DNA from: Vitis vinifera
Taxonomy: Eukaryota; Streptophyta; Magnoliopsida; Vitales; Vitaceae
Length of the DNA: 64,000 nucleotides
Direction of reading: 5' to 3'
Assembly (NCBI RefSeq): GCF_030704535.1
Contig: NC_081819.1
Location: 17,642,001-17,706,000 of the forward strand
Of the stretch, positions 48,135 through 60,113 are shown piece by piece. The notes beneath the pieces are model-generated. The model was given only the letters and a program-made list of their open reading frames with translations, searched no databases and was not told the DNA's origin. A program made the position numbers and the translations under genes. Every line of letters begins with the position of its first letter. Position 1 is the stretch's first letter.

Positions 48135-51100
48135 AACTAATTATAGAACTTTTTGTCATGAAACAATATTTATTACAATGATAACTTTTTTGATACAAAA
48201 GAAATTTTGTCAATAAAAATAATATTTTTTATAATATAAAATTCTTTGCAGTAATATATCATCTAACCTAAAATAAAATTTGTCATAAAATGATATTTTG
48301 AAGTACAAAACTTGTTTCATAAAGTTTAATTTTGCAATGAAGAGATTTACTTTTTACTGGTTGCTAAAAGTTATTAGTTGGAGGAAACTTCTTATTCCAA
48401 CCTTTTGTCACAAAGATATTGTGACAAAAAAGTCTTATTGGTTTTAGTGATTTGTCTTATTTTTAATTGATTATAATTCAATAGTGTAAAAAAATCATTA
48501 ATATGGAAATCACTAGGTCCAAATGGAGTTGGCATTGTCAAGTGCCAAGACGCATAAAAGGGCTTATATTGTGGGATTCCATAGCTCAACAACTCTTTTT
48601 AATTGTGTAAATGCATCTAAAGTAGTGTAGGTCTTGCATTTAAACCGAAAATATTTAGGGGAAAGAAAGTAATTCGTTACAAATAGTATTAGTGCTAATC
48701 CATGACTGAATGTGGGGGTGAATGTTTGACCATGAGGGATGTTTATTCATCTATTTATACAATTTCATAGAATATGATGAAAATATCATGGATTTAGAAA
48801 AGGTAAATTTCCAGATATTATATATGTAATAACTACTTTTAATTGTATATACGTGTTTTCAAGTTATGTGAGCTTTGAACCTAGATGGTATAATATTTAC
48901 ATAAAGTAAGTTTGAGTTTATTAGTAATGTCTTTCTGTTTGGCACCTTAATCACATAAATATGATATGCATGGATATCATGCTTAAATGAGGATAAAATT
49001 TATGACATTGTAAATGAGAGAATTAGAAAATTAGTTGAGAAAGGATAGGAATAATAATTCATTTTAAGGGGTAGAGGGGAGCAACAAATGTGAAAAGTAA
49101 GGTTTCCTTGTGGACCAAGGGGGAAGTGATTAACCCCAATGGGTCTAGACATTTTTTTCCAAATTTAATTTAGAGGGCTTTTGTCCCATCTAGGTTTTAT
49201 GTGGCTTTGCCCTAGATAATATATAGTGCATTTTAAGTTAATTATGTGCACCTTAAGTTTGATAACATCCACGTAAGAGTGAAATTAAAACAATAACATC
49301 CTTGATAGAACATACGTAATACTTTGATCTCTTAATTTTATTTACACATTTTAAAGTTGTGTGGACTTTGATCTTAAAGTTACATAGGTTTCAAGTAGTC
49401 TAAATTAATCAATATGTATATAAAATGAGTTTGACCCTGTTAATAACATCGTTTTGTTTGATGCATTAATCCCCTTGCAAGGCATTAATGATATGGATTA
49501 CAACTCATATGAACTTGTTACACACATTGTTGGCTCATTATTTTGAATAACTTAAAAGTTTAGATTAATCGATAACTTAATATTATATTAGCCGTATCTT
49601 ACACGAGATCATGTATGTATTTGAACTCATATATAGCTTGTATCAGTTTGATGTATATTATTCTCCAACCTATGGTTCATACCAATTAAATTGAAGTTAT
49701 TGCTCCAAATTGGATCAAGGAAACATTTGGGGGATCGATGCAAAATATGTTAGAAGCGGGGCCTCTTGTTAATTCTATGGTGGTGATGGAGGTGGGTCAC
49801 TGTTGCTAATTAAAGCCCAACTAATTGTCAACGTACAAAACCAAATATAATAATAGATGCCTTGTGATCAATAAAGCTATCTTAGAGGTGGTCCTCGAAA
49901 ATGTTGCCCAACCTTGAACAAATAATGCCCTAGTTAATAAGGCAGCCCGGATGTATTTACTCCTGTTGAAGCTCCATATCCATACATTTTTGTGTCGTCT
50001 TCCTGTCACGTCGGTGGCTTCCTGTCGTCTTCCACCCATAACCGATATCTCTTCTCGTTGATTACTTGCTAAAAACCAATCTTGGATTGATTTTTCTGAT
50101 GATTTGCAGCAAGTCCATGCTGGTAAATGGTTGCTTGTATGTATACCTTCTCAGTTTTGATACAAGGAGGAACAGAAAGAATTGTTTTGATGGCGATTCG
50201 GAGGGAAAATTGAACTGGGTACCAGAATGTAATTAGAGTAGACGTACAGTGAAATAGGTCACGGATTGACATGGCATATGCCCATGGTCGATCCGCTTTT
50301 ATAACGGAAGGTATCCTTCGCAGGATACATTCAATTAAAGGTCTGAAATTTCGACCCCACCCAATGTGTCCCAGCATGGAAGAACAAGTACGAAAACGCC
50401 AATATGCCGCGAGCCATATCCTTTCATACTAGCTAATTTTCTATTGTCTCAGACCCTCATCCGGATTAAATACACAGAAAGTTAAATTCTCTCTTACCAG
50501 AATACATTGCATGATGAACTTTGTGGTGATCATGCAGGTATAATGTCTAAGGATTGTGCTGATCACCAGGCATTTTCTCTTCTTTTTTTTTTTTGGTTGA
50601 CTTTTGTGGGAAGAAACAAACACACCCTTAAATCCAAACCAGTCCTGCCAGCACAACCCTAACCATAGAGAAGGATTGATGGCACAGAAGGACCCACAGG
50701 TAGTCCGACGGATCAGTGAGTAAAAATTTAACCTTTAAGGGCAACTTCTGGGGAAGAGGAAACCCTTGAGAACGCAGTGAAGATGGATGGTGATAGTTTT
50801 CAAAAATGTTAGAGAAATGACAGCCATCTCTTTCAGCAAAGTTAGGGTTACTTTGAAGCACAAAAGTAAAAACCCACCATGTGAGTGGTGTAGGTAAACA
50901 CCTAACTCAACAGTCTAAGCTAAAAGGTTTGTCAAAATGAGGAAAAAAAACGAAGGAGAGATAAAAATGCATTAAAATAAAAGGATCTGTGTCTTCTGTT
51001 GTCACTGACAACTACGTATCTCTGTAGCAGAGGGAGAGAGAGTGCCTGTGTGGGGTCTGAGCGGTCAAATCGTTAAATACAAAGCTTCTGTACTCTATGT

Positions 51101-51706
51101 AATTTGTCATTAATTATAGGGTCAATATGTTTGTATGCTTGAAGCCTCTCATCATTGGGAATATTGAAGGAAAGAAAAATTCTTACATAAAAATAAAGAA
51201 ATTATTTTTTATAAGATAAGGAATTAGGACTTATCTTATGATTTTGTAAAATACTATTCAAATTTTTTTTTTTTGAAAAATATAAAGCAATCTCTACTTA
51301 TTTTATAAAAATTCTTATATTATACAGGAATTTAAAATTTTTTTGTTAAAAAAGAATTGCATCCACATCACCTTCGTTTTATAGTTTGTTATATTTAGTT
51401 TTGTGTTGCTTATGCTTCAAGGACTTCTTTTAATTGATTTAAAAGGAAGAGAAAAATGTTAAAAAGCTTTTTTTTTAATTCCTTTAATTGTTTTTATTTG
51501 AATTAATTTTAGTGGAAGATTTTTTAATGATTTTTTTTTCCAGAAAAAATCATATATGAAGTGTCTTTAAGAAATATTATAACAGTTTTTTTAAGTGTTT
51601 TAAAAATTTTATTAAATATCTGATTTGTTTTAAAAAACATTTTTATGCTACCATATTGTGAAATGAGCTTGGAATTAGTTTTAGAAGTGTTTTTAAAATG
51701 ATAAAT
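48135..51706. other. Intergenic DNA
   Basis: No gene recognised. 49700-50900 is less AT-rich and has several minus-strand open frames (the longest 102 codons at 50069-50377), none with family resemblance. It may be an old pseudogene or a non-coding transcript. Confidence 0.55.
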
Positions 51707-52215
51707 TGTTGTGATAGCAAAAACTTTAATGTTAACAATATTAGATCAAGGACATAAAGATAAAACAATAAATAATATATGAGATTTAAGGTGATTTGAT
51801 TTAATAATCACGCCTACATTCAAAGAGAATTTTTTTACTATATCATAGAGAATATTATATACATTTACGTATTAGAGAAAATCTTTCCACCATACCATAG
51901 ATACCATGATAATATTATAAAAAATAAAACCAAATTTTCGAAACATCTCATGTTTTTTCACTCCTTGTATTGACATTCTACCATGAGCTTGCTTGCTCCA
52001 TCAGGTATCGCTCGTTTTCCTTCACCTCCTTCTTTACTTCACTGCTCTATTCACCTCGTATAATCTCTATAGATTCATCTTTATTTCATAATTTAGAATA
52101 TTTATATAAATACTCATAACAATTTTTTTTATTCAATAAAAAAATCTAATATTATATATAATCTTCTTAACAAAAGAAATTTACACTAATTAGGAATTTG
52201 AGATACTTTTCAATA
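51707..52215 (-). mobile_element. Ancient decayed solo LTR of the same TRIM family
   Basis: About 509 bp that align end to end with the 498-bp TRIM LTR: start TGTTGTGATAGCAAAAAC against TGTAGTGCCAGCGAAAGC, shared AAAGATAAAACAAT, CACTCCTTGTAT, CACCTCGTATA and ACTAATTAGGAATTTG, end TTCAATA against CCCAACA. Many changes are C to T or G to A, the pattern expected from methylcytosine decay. A perfect 5-bp target duplication TAAAT flanks it (51702-51706 and 52216-52220), so it is a solo LTR rather than a fragment. Confidence 0.92.
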
Positions 52216-52220
52216 TAAAT

Positions 52221-53533
52221 AATATTGATTATTAAATTTTAAAATAAATATGTTTCAAAATGATTTTTATTTTCTTCTAAATAGCATGATAGAAAATGGG
52301 ATGAGAACTCACATCAAAGGTGGAGTGAACTTGTATTCAACCTCTAACGACTTATGAGCTCAAAATAGAATTTGCACCAAAAATTACTATGAAAAATTAA
52401 GTAAACTTATATTTACCACTAAAGGAAGTGGAGATGGAGGCAAGCCCTAGTAGGTGGCACCCATTTACTACTTAAATCTATAGCATTTAATTGCAATGCC
52501 TTGAAATCGTCAACGGCATTTTACCACGTGCACGTACGTTTACATGTGGAAGCCACTTCATCGTCCCCATACAAAACCATACCAACAAATCATCAATTTT
52601 TTTTTTTAACCCATTATTTATTATTGTGTCAGGTGATTGTTGATAAAAATAATATTTTTTAAAGACCTATATTTTCTTAAATGATGACGTGTTATTATTT
52701 TAGTCATTTGATTAAATTTTATTTTAATATAATTAATATGACCTGTACTTTTAAGGTTAAAAAAAAAGAAAAGAAAAAGGAAGGTTTGACCAATAAAAGT
52801 GGCTAATAATTAGAAAAAAAAATTAGTGGTCGACCTTTCCACTTTAAATGCCAAATGACAGTCATTGTCATTAAACCAGATATGAGGGTCAACAGGAAAG
52901 CAGGAAATTCCTTTTACATTTTATTTGACCAAACTACCCTTGAATGGACATGAAAATGAAGGAGAAGGGTGCCGTGGGGAGAGGGGATGAGAAGGGAATT
53001 GAAGGAAAATGGGTGCCCGTCAATTAGGGGGCTTGAATATGCAGATAGGGTGACAGTGTTGATGAGTTAACATAGATTGCTGTAGTGAATCTGTGAATGT
53101 GAAACGGAGAAGAAATAAAAATAAAAAATAAAAAATAAAAAAATGAAAAAATGAAAAAGGAAGAAGGGAAAAGGTGTTCACAGCCCTCTTAACTGTGAAA
53201 ACAACAGGTGAATGAGGCAAAGCTAATCACTCCATGCAAACGTCCCTATCTTGCTCCTCTCCCCCACCTCTGCCGCCTCTGCTCTCACTCTTTCTCTTTC
53301 TCTCCCACTCACATCCATTGGGAATGCCAACCATGCATTTTTATTTATTTATTTATTGTCTTAATTAATTTTCATTAAAGCACAGCCGTGTATTAGATCT
53401 CTCTCCTTCTCTTTCTCATTCTCTCTCTCTCTTTCACACACACACTCTCTAGACTCTGCACTAAGCCCCTATCTCTATGATACATCAACAAGGCTTAGTA
53501 TGAGGAGTAGTACTAAAAACATTTTACAAGTTT
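52221..53533. other. YABBY upstream region
   Basis: No gene. It contains a G-box CACGTG (52525-52530), an A/T-rich stretch, and a CT microsatellite (about 53398-53440) leading into the YABBY promoter. Confidence 0.6.
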
Positions 53534-53547
53534 GAGAGAGAGAGAGG
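53534..53547 (+). promoter_or_regulatory. GAGA array in the YABBY promoter
   Basis: A run of GA dinucleotides about 180 bp before the ATG. With the CT array at about 53398-53440 it offers binding sites for BPC/GAGA-type factors. Function inferred. Confidence 0.45.
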
Positions 53548-53611
53548 AGACCAAGGAGAAGTGACCAGTTTCTTTGTGCTTCTGGGGATCTCTAGCTAAC
53601 TCTTTCTCTCT

Positions 53612-53620
53612 TTTATAAAT
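53612..53620 (+). promoter_or_regulatory. Probable TATA box of the YABBY gene
   Basis: TTTATAAAT about 105 bp before the ATG, which would give a leader of about 75 nt. Confidence 0.5.
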
Positions 53621-53724
53621 TGGTTTTCTCACTCAAAAATCAAAGAAAATCAGATCCAAGGTGGTTAATCTCCGTCGAACAGTCAATCAATCAATCAAAT
53701 CAAAAGTAGTAAGGAATCAAAAAG

Positions 53725-56220
53725 ATGTCCTCCTCATCTGCCTTTTCACCGGACCACCTCTCCCCCACCTCCGACCAGCTCTGTTACGTCCATTGCAACT
53801 TTTGTGACACTGTCCTCGCGGTATCATTTTCTTCACTTTTCTCTCCCTCCCTCCTCCTTCCTCCCTATTATCTCTTTTCCTCCACTTTTCCATCTTCTTC
53901 TCCCCTTTCTTCTTCATCTTCTGTAATGGCTTTCTCCCTTTGGGTGTTTTAGGTGAGCGTTCCTTGCACTAGTTTGTTCAAGACTGTTACGGTTCGATGC
54001 GGTCACTGCACCAACCTCTTGTCCGTCAACATGCGTGGACTGCTTCTTCCTGCTGCTAATCAGCTTCACCTGGGACACTCTCTCTTCTCTCCTCATAATA
54101 TTCTGGTATATCATCATCACAATTAGGGTTTTCTTTTTATCTTTCCTGCTGAGGGATAAAATTAGGGTTTTAAGTGTATGCTCTTTTCCATACCCTTCTC
54201 TTGTGTTTTCAGCTTTGATTTATATGATTCTGTGCTATGTGTTGATTTTCTTCTTATATCAATGATGACATGTATGTAGCAGGAGGAGATCCGCAGCCCA
54301 CCGTCCAGTATGTTAATCAATCAGCCCAACCCGAATGAGGCGGTCATGCCGGTGCGAGGAGTCGATGAGATACCGAAACCCCCAGTAGTTAACAGACGTG
54401 AGATTCTTCACATTTAGTCTTCTTATTTTCTCTGGTTTAATTTACTGGTACTGGTAGCAACTTCCATAACTTTCTGGGTGTGGTGTCTAAGTTTTTCAAT
54501 TACCCACTTTCTTCCCAGGAAGTGAAGTTTTAATGAAGGAAAATGCACTCTAGCCTTTTGGGTATGCATTAGTCTCTTAGCCAATTAAGAAAGAAGTTTG
54601 AAAAAAGGTTCAAACATATGATACCTGTGTTTACTTCTCAATAGTGTCTTAGGTTTTCATGTTCCTTTGCAAGTGGGACTAACATTTATCAGTCCTTTCA
54701 TGTCTACCCTTATTCTTCCTTGTAAGTTGTACCAAAAAGCTAAAGCTTTGTTTCTGCGGTTGTCTTCTTTGCATTATTTTTCAACAGTCTTTAACATGAA
54801 CCTGTCATGGACTTTTTTGAAATGTATTTTTGAAAATGCTAGCTTTATAAGCTTCAAAGAAGAAGTGAACCATGTAAAGTTTGGTGTCCACTGCTCACCA
54901 TCCCATATCTTATGCTCACACCCAAAGGTCCCCAACTCTAACTTACCCAGAAAGAAAGACTTGAAATCTGAGTGTTTGCATCAAAATCAAGGAGAGAGAA
55001 AAGGCATTGGACCAATTTCTTTGTTTTCCCCTTGAGAAGTCTCGAACTTTGGCATTCAAATGAGAAGAACCAAGGGTTAAAACCACTGTTGTTTCGTGCT
55101 TCAGAGGTTGGCAGAATGTAGATCTCTACTAGGCCAGTTTAGGCTACCAGAACCTTCGAACATGGCCTCCCCAAGATACCTCTTAAGAACCCCAAAACCC
55201 TATTTTTTTTTTAGCATATAATAATTGCGAAAAGAGTTCCCATTTTTATTCAAAATGGCCCATTTCTTTCTCTGTCTAGCCCTTACTGTTTACTATAAGT
55301 TTATAACTCACTTTGAAATGCTGTGTGTTTGTGAGTGTGTGAAAAAGAGAGTGCAGTTTTTTCTCCCCCGGAAATATAGATAGCAAGAATCCATGGATAG
55401 ATAGAAAGATAGATAGTTAAAAGATGAGATATGATGATGAAGTGATGATAGAAAATGAAAGCAGAAAAATCCACAAAAAGTCAGCGAAGTGATTTTAATG
55501 TGTCTGTCTGTCTGTTTCTGTTCTGTTTCTGTCGCTTGCCAGCCCCGGAGAAGAGACAGAGAGTCCCATCTGCTTACAACCGATTCATCAAGTAAGTAAA
55601 TATATATATATAACCAAACTAAATAATCATACAACTCATTTATTAAAAGTGTCTTTTTTCTATCTATATAATATTAATTTTTGTATAGATTTTGTAGACC
55701 CATGAAGCATATATGAATGATCTTGACATCTTTCAATCTGCAGGGACGAGATCCAACGTATCAAAGCTGGAAATCCAGGCATAAGTCACAGAGAGGCCTT
55801 TAGTGCTGCTGCAAAGAATGTAAGATCCAAGAAAATTCTACTCCTTTTTCACTACTAGGGTTTCTTTGCTCTCTAGGGTTTATTGGTTTAAAAGAAGTTG
55901 GATTTTTATTTATTTTTTTGTTTGGTGGGTTCTTTTTGTTTTGTTTCCCTTCAGTGGGCCCACTTTCCACACATTCACTTTGGTCTCATGCCTGATCAAC
56001 CCGTGAAGAAAGCTAACGTGCGCCAACAGGTACACTAAACCCTAGGTCACCTCTCACCTCTCACCACTGATCCTCCTCTATTTTGCAATGCATAGAATAG
56101 TGCTTAGTGGGGTTTAATAAGTATTGGAAACTGTGTTTTGGGTTTTTGTAGGAAGGAGAGGACATGCTCATGAAAGATGGTTTCTTTGCTCCTGCCAATG
56201 TGGGTGTCTCCCCCTACTAA
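53725..56220 (+). CDS. FIL/YAB1: YABBY transcription factor, FILAMENTOUS FLOWER/YAB1 type
   Basis: Nuclear DNA-binding protein that sets abaxial identity and blade growth of lateral organs. Seven exons: 53725-53820, 53953-54105, 54283-54397, 55543-55591, 55744-55819, 55955-56029, 56152-56220; 633 nt, 210 aa. The C2C2 zinc finger has C24/C27 and C48/C51 (with [21 protein letters not shown]). The HMG-like YABBY domain is residues 122-170 ([51 protein letters not shown]). The C-terminus ANVGVSPY is the FIL/YAB3 signature end. Exon 3 has a tandem NAGNAG acceptor (TAGCAG) that could add one Gln. Introns 2 and the 3' flank hold telo-boxes. Position next to GOS12 matches Arabidopsis At2g45190. FIL versus YAB3 cannot be split by eye alone. 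Confidence 0.97.
54123..54170 (-). promoter_or_regulatory. Two telo-boxes in YABBY intron 2
   Basis: TTAGGGTTT at 54123-54131 and 54162-54170 (AAACCCTAA on the minus strand). A third is at 56233-56241 just past the stop codon. Confidence 0.5.
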
Positions 56221-57282
56221 CTACTGAAACTATTAGGGTTTCTTTGTTCTTCTTCTCTCTCCTTTTCTTTCCTTTCCTTTCCTGTGATTAGGGCTTTTGT
56301 TTTAAGCTTTTGTTTTAATTTCCAGAGGAGTGTTGACACTTTGGGATGCTTTCCTTTGCTTATGTTATGAATGTGGGAGATGATTTTGAGGTTCAACTAC
56401 TAATTTCCCTAAACCCCATCTTAGATGGATGCAGCTCTCTTCTCTGTTGGTGGCCTCTCTGCATGCATGTTGTTCACATTATCCTTACATTTTCCTTTTC
56501 TCCCTTGATAAAATTTCATGTATTTTCGTCTCTATATCATCCCATTCCATCATATGCATAACGCATCAGACTCGGTGAGCATTACTTAAATGTTCATTTT
56601 TCATAGGTCCAAAATAATTATTTACTTAATACCCTAAACGTATATCAGTTCCTCATTGGCCTAGCTACCAGTTGTGAAGGACCTAAGTGCCAGTTCGATT
56701 GATAGGTCTAAGCAAACCTATGACAAGATGGATGAGTCGATTCTCCTTCTTCAAGGGAAAATGTGTCTCCCCCATAGGTGAAATGTGAAGTCCAGTACTA
56801 TATAGTAGACTGCTCTCCCAATATTCACCCGATGACTCAGTTGAGTTTGGGGCCAAAGTACCCTCCAACCCAAATATGTACATATGTTTATATATATTAA
56901 GCTAGTCTGTTTAATATTGTACGGAGTAGTGACGCAATTCTTTTTTTGGGCTTAGAGGCCATTTTGGCTCCAAACTCTTTTCTAATTTTATTTGATGGAT
57001 AGTACAGCAGTTTCAAAATGCGGTTTCAACTTAATTTGAAAAAGTACAAAAAAAAAAAAGAAAAAAACAAGGGAAAATTACGTGGGTCTTAAATGGTATC
57101 AAAAGAGTCAAGTTTGGTTACGAGTTTAGGAAGGTGTCTTTATAAGATCTTTTTTGGGCTTTAGAAGCCCTTTTGGCTCCAAAGTCAGAATTAGGTCTTT
57201 ACAACTTATTCTAATTTTCTTTGATAAATAACAATTTTCTAGCATTTTATAAATAGTTTTCGGACAATTCAAGTAAATTTTA
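56221..57282. other. YABBY 3' UTR and intergenic DNA
   Basis: 3' UTR and flank of the YABBY gene. Related segments at about 56939-57000 and 57146-57230 (both with GGGCTT(T)AGA and TTTTGGCTCCAAA) are a diverged direct duplication. Confidence 0.55.
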
Positions 57283-57643
57283 GAGCTTGTTTGGTAATCG
57301 TTTTTTAGAACAGGTTTTTAAAACTATTCTATAATGTTTAGTAGATCAGACGTTGATTTGAAAACATAAAATATTTTTAAGTTGTCTTTAATGGCTTGAA
57401 ATATATTTTAAAAATAATTTTTATATGTGGTGTTTTATTTTAATCATCCTTCACATTTATATAATTTAAAAAAAACAATTATAAAAAAATAATGAAAAAC
57501 AATTAAAAAATGTTATTTGAAAAGACCATGTTTTTTTTTGTTTTTTAAAAACAAAAAACAACTTTTTAAATTTCAAATATATTTTCATTTTTTTTATTTT
57601 ATAAAATAAAAAACTATTTTGAAAACAATTATCAAACAAGATT
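57283..57643. mobile_element. Tourist-like MITE (361 bp)
   Basis: Ends GAGCTTGTTTGGTAATCG and, inverted, AATCTTGTTTGATAATTG. TTA trinucleotides flank both sides (57280-57282 and 57644-57646), matching the PIF/Harbinger TTA target duplication. AT-rich and non-coding. Confidence 0.75.
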
Positions 57644-60113
57644 TTAATATTTTATCTATGAATAAGCACGCCTACTCGAAATTCAGCACATGCCATCTAT
57701 TTTTTTTTTTCATGAATGGACGAACTTTTTTTTTACTATAAAATGAAATCTTCTCCCCATTTTTATTTTCTTTTATTTATTTATTTTCTCAAAACCTGAA
57801 GGAAATGATGAGATTATTGAGTCGACGGGAAAGATATCAGGTAGAAACAGACTCATATTATGAATAACATTATTTTCCTCCGAAGCATCTTGGGTGACGG
57901 TAGAGCCTGAAGAAAGGAATTTGACAAAGTAATGGGCTGGTGCCTTGATACCAAGTTGTAATGTTCGGGGCAATTTCCTCACTTTAAATCCTAATGGAAC
58001 TTCTCCATGACCTTGATAGGCTTGATTCCAGGATATGTCTACTAGTGATTGACATCTAACAGACCTTCAACTTCTTTGGGCCCATTCAATTTACAAATTT
58101 CAGCTTTCAGTAATCCAATAAAATATCTTCTGGGTTGCGTCCCTTTTGGCACTTATTCCCATACATTTTTCCCAATTTAGTCATTAAAAAATAATAACCC
58201 TGAAACCATTCTCAGAAAGAGTTCCAAACTGGGATAATTTACAGGGAAAAATCCATGGAAAAGCCTGGAAGAAAGATCCCCAGCAAAGGTTTGAAGAGTA
58301 GAAGACAGATGGAGAGACGAGTAGGACATGCAAAGGTGGTTTCCCATGAACGACAAGCTCAAAGCCAAACAAAGTACAAACAATTCAAAACTGAGATGGG
58401 TGATGGACAAGTCAAGATATAGTACTCCATAGTAAGAAGTTAGATTAAGAGTCAAATGGAATATAGAATCTTAAATTAAAACCAGATGTTTCAGACGAAA
58501 TTGGCATTCACAAACCATCTGCATTGAATGAACATTATGAGCGCAAAGTAGACCGTATCAGCTGAACCAAAAGGGTGCAAAACAATCGAACAATGGCTGG
58601 GAAGTATTTTCTGATACCTGTTACCAATGAGAATAATAATAAGGAAAAGAAAAACTAAGTAAATGAACCACTTTATCACAGGCCAACCAACCCAGGAGCT
58701 TATAGGAGGACACCATTGCATAATGATCTGTTTCAAAGCTGTATACAAGTTAAAAGAGTTACCTTTCAAGCTGTATAATGATCTCTCTGCCAAATGGTTT
58801 GAGGACCTTATTCAAAGATTCGGTCTCGATTTGGTAACTTTTCAGGCCAACATTGATGCGGGCAAGTAATAAAAGCCACCTGCAGGCTCACTCATTCCCT
58901 TCTAGACATCAAATATGCCATATGCATAAAAAACCACCAACAGTGCAGGTCCTAGTAATCATTTTGCCTGGTGAGCGAACAACATTTTACTTATTTGGAA
59001 CAGAATTGAATCCCGGATGAGAGCCTAGAGTCACCATAAAGGAGTAGTCTGCTTTTTCCATGATGATGATTTCGTTGTTTGCAGGAAAGCATCACTTCAG
59101 GATCCTTCATCAAGATGGATATGGAGACCCCCCAGGAACTTCCCTCCAGAGAATCCTTTTGCATGAATGCTAGTCCTTGAATCAGAGTGAGCTTGTACAG
59201 AAGGGAATCCTAGCGTACAAAATCAAAGAGTAGAAGCGAGGAAAATACAAGCACCAGTTGAAGTCAAGGGTATAGTTGGAGCACAAATCATCCTGACTAA
59301 AAACAGACTATCAGCAGAGGAAAAACACAATGTAATCGATTCATACAAGAGCTACAAAAGATGGATTCATTCTCTGAGGTGACTTCACAATCAAATATAA
59401 TGGATGAGGTCTCCATAATCAAAAGGATGATAGAATGCAATAAGGAATCCCTTTAACCACACCACCAGAACCACTAAAAGCGCACACTTCAAACTTTGTT
59501 GATACCTACATTGATAAACTAGTGGGCACACAACATTTCCAAGCATTTTACAGAGAAATCTCCAAGATGGTACCCGGCAAGAAACCATGAACAGAATCAC
59601 AAATATAACAAAATCAATCATTGAACTATTTTCAATTGGAAGTTAACACTATTGTAATATTCAAACACTTGGTTTAGATACACAATTTGGTACACTATTT
59701 TAGTGTCAGATGAACCCAAAAACAGACGGTTTGAAAAACTGCTTTACAGATTTCTCTACATGGAACTCAACAGAGAATCCTAAGAAAAAGGAGAGAAAGT
59801 AAATTCACAACCAGATAGATTGATAGGTAATATGACAAGATGACCACAGAGCTGCCATACCACAGCAAGGAACTTGAACTTTTTTACATGCGTTTTGCCA
59901 AGTTTCCTTCTTCAATATAGTAACCAGGCATCTTTGGATTAGGAAACTCCAACTTCAATATTTATTTTGTATCAATATAATCAACCAACAAACAAAGCTC
60001 TCCAGATGTCATTACAATCCTCATCCGTTTTCCGTGTTGTTTGCTGATCCCCAAATAGAGTAGCCTTGAGTGTAGTCATTTCCTCTGTTTTCTACACATG
60101 GAAACACAAATTA
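57644..60113. other. Intergenic or non-coding transcribed DNA
   Basis: No gene recognised. 57780-60110 has a noticeably more balanced base composition than other intergenic DNA here, with short open frames on both strands, none resembling a family. The last few hundred bases before 60113 are probably the 3' UTR of the DUF641 gene. Confidence 0.5.
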
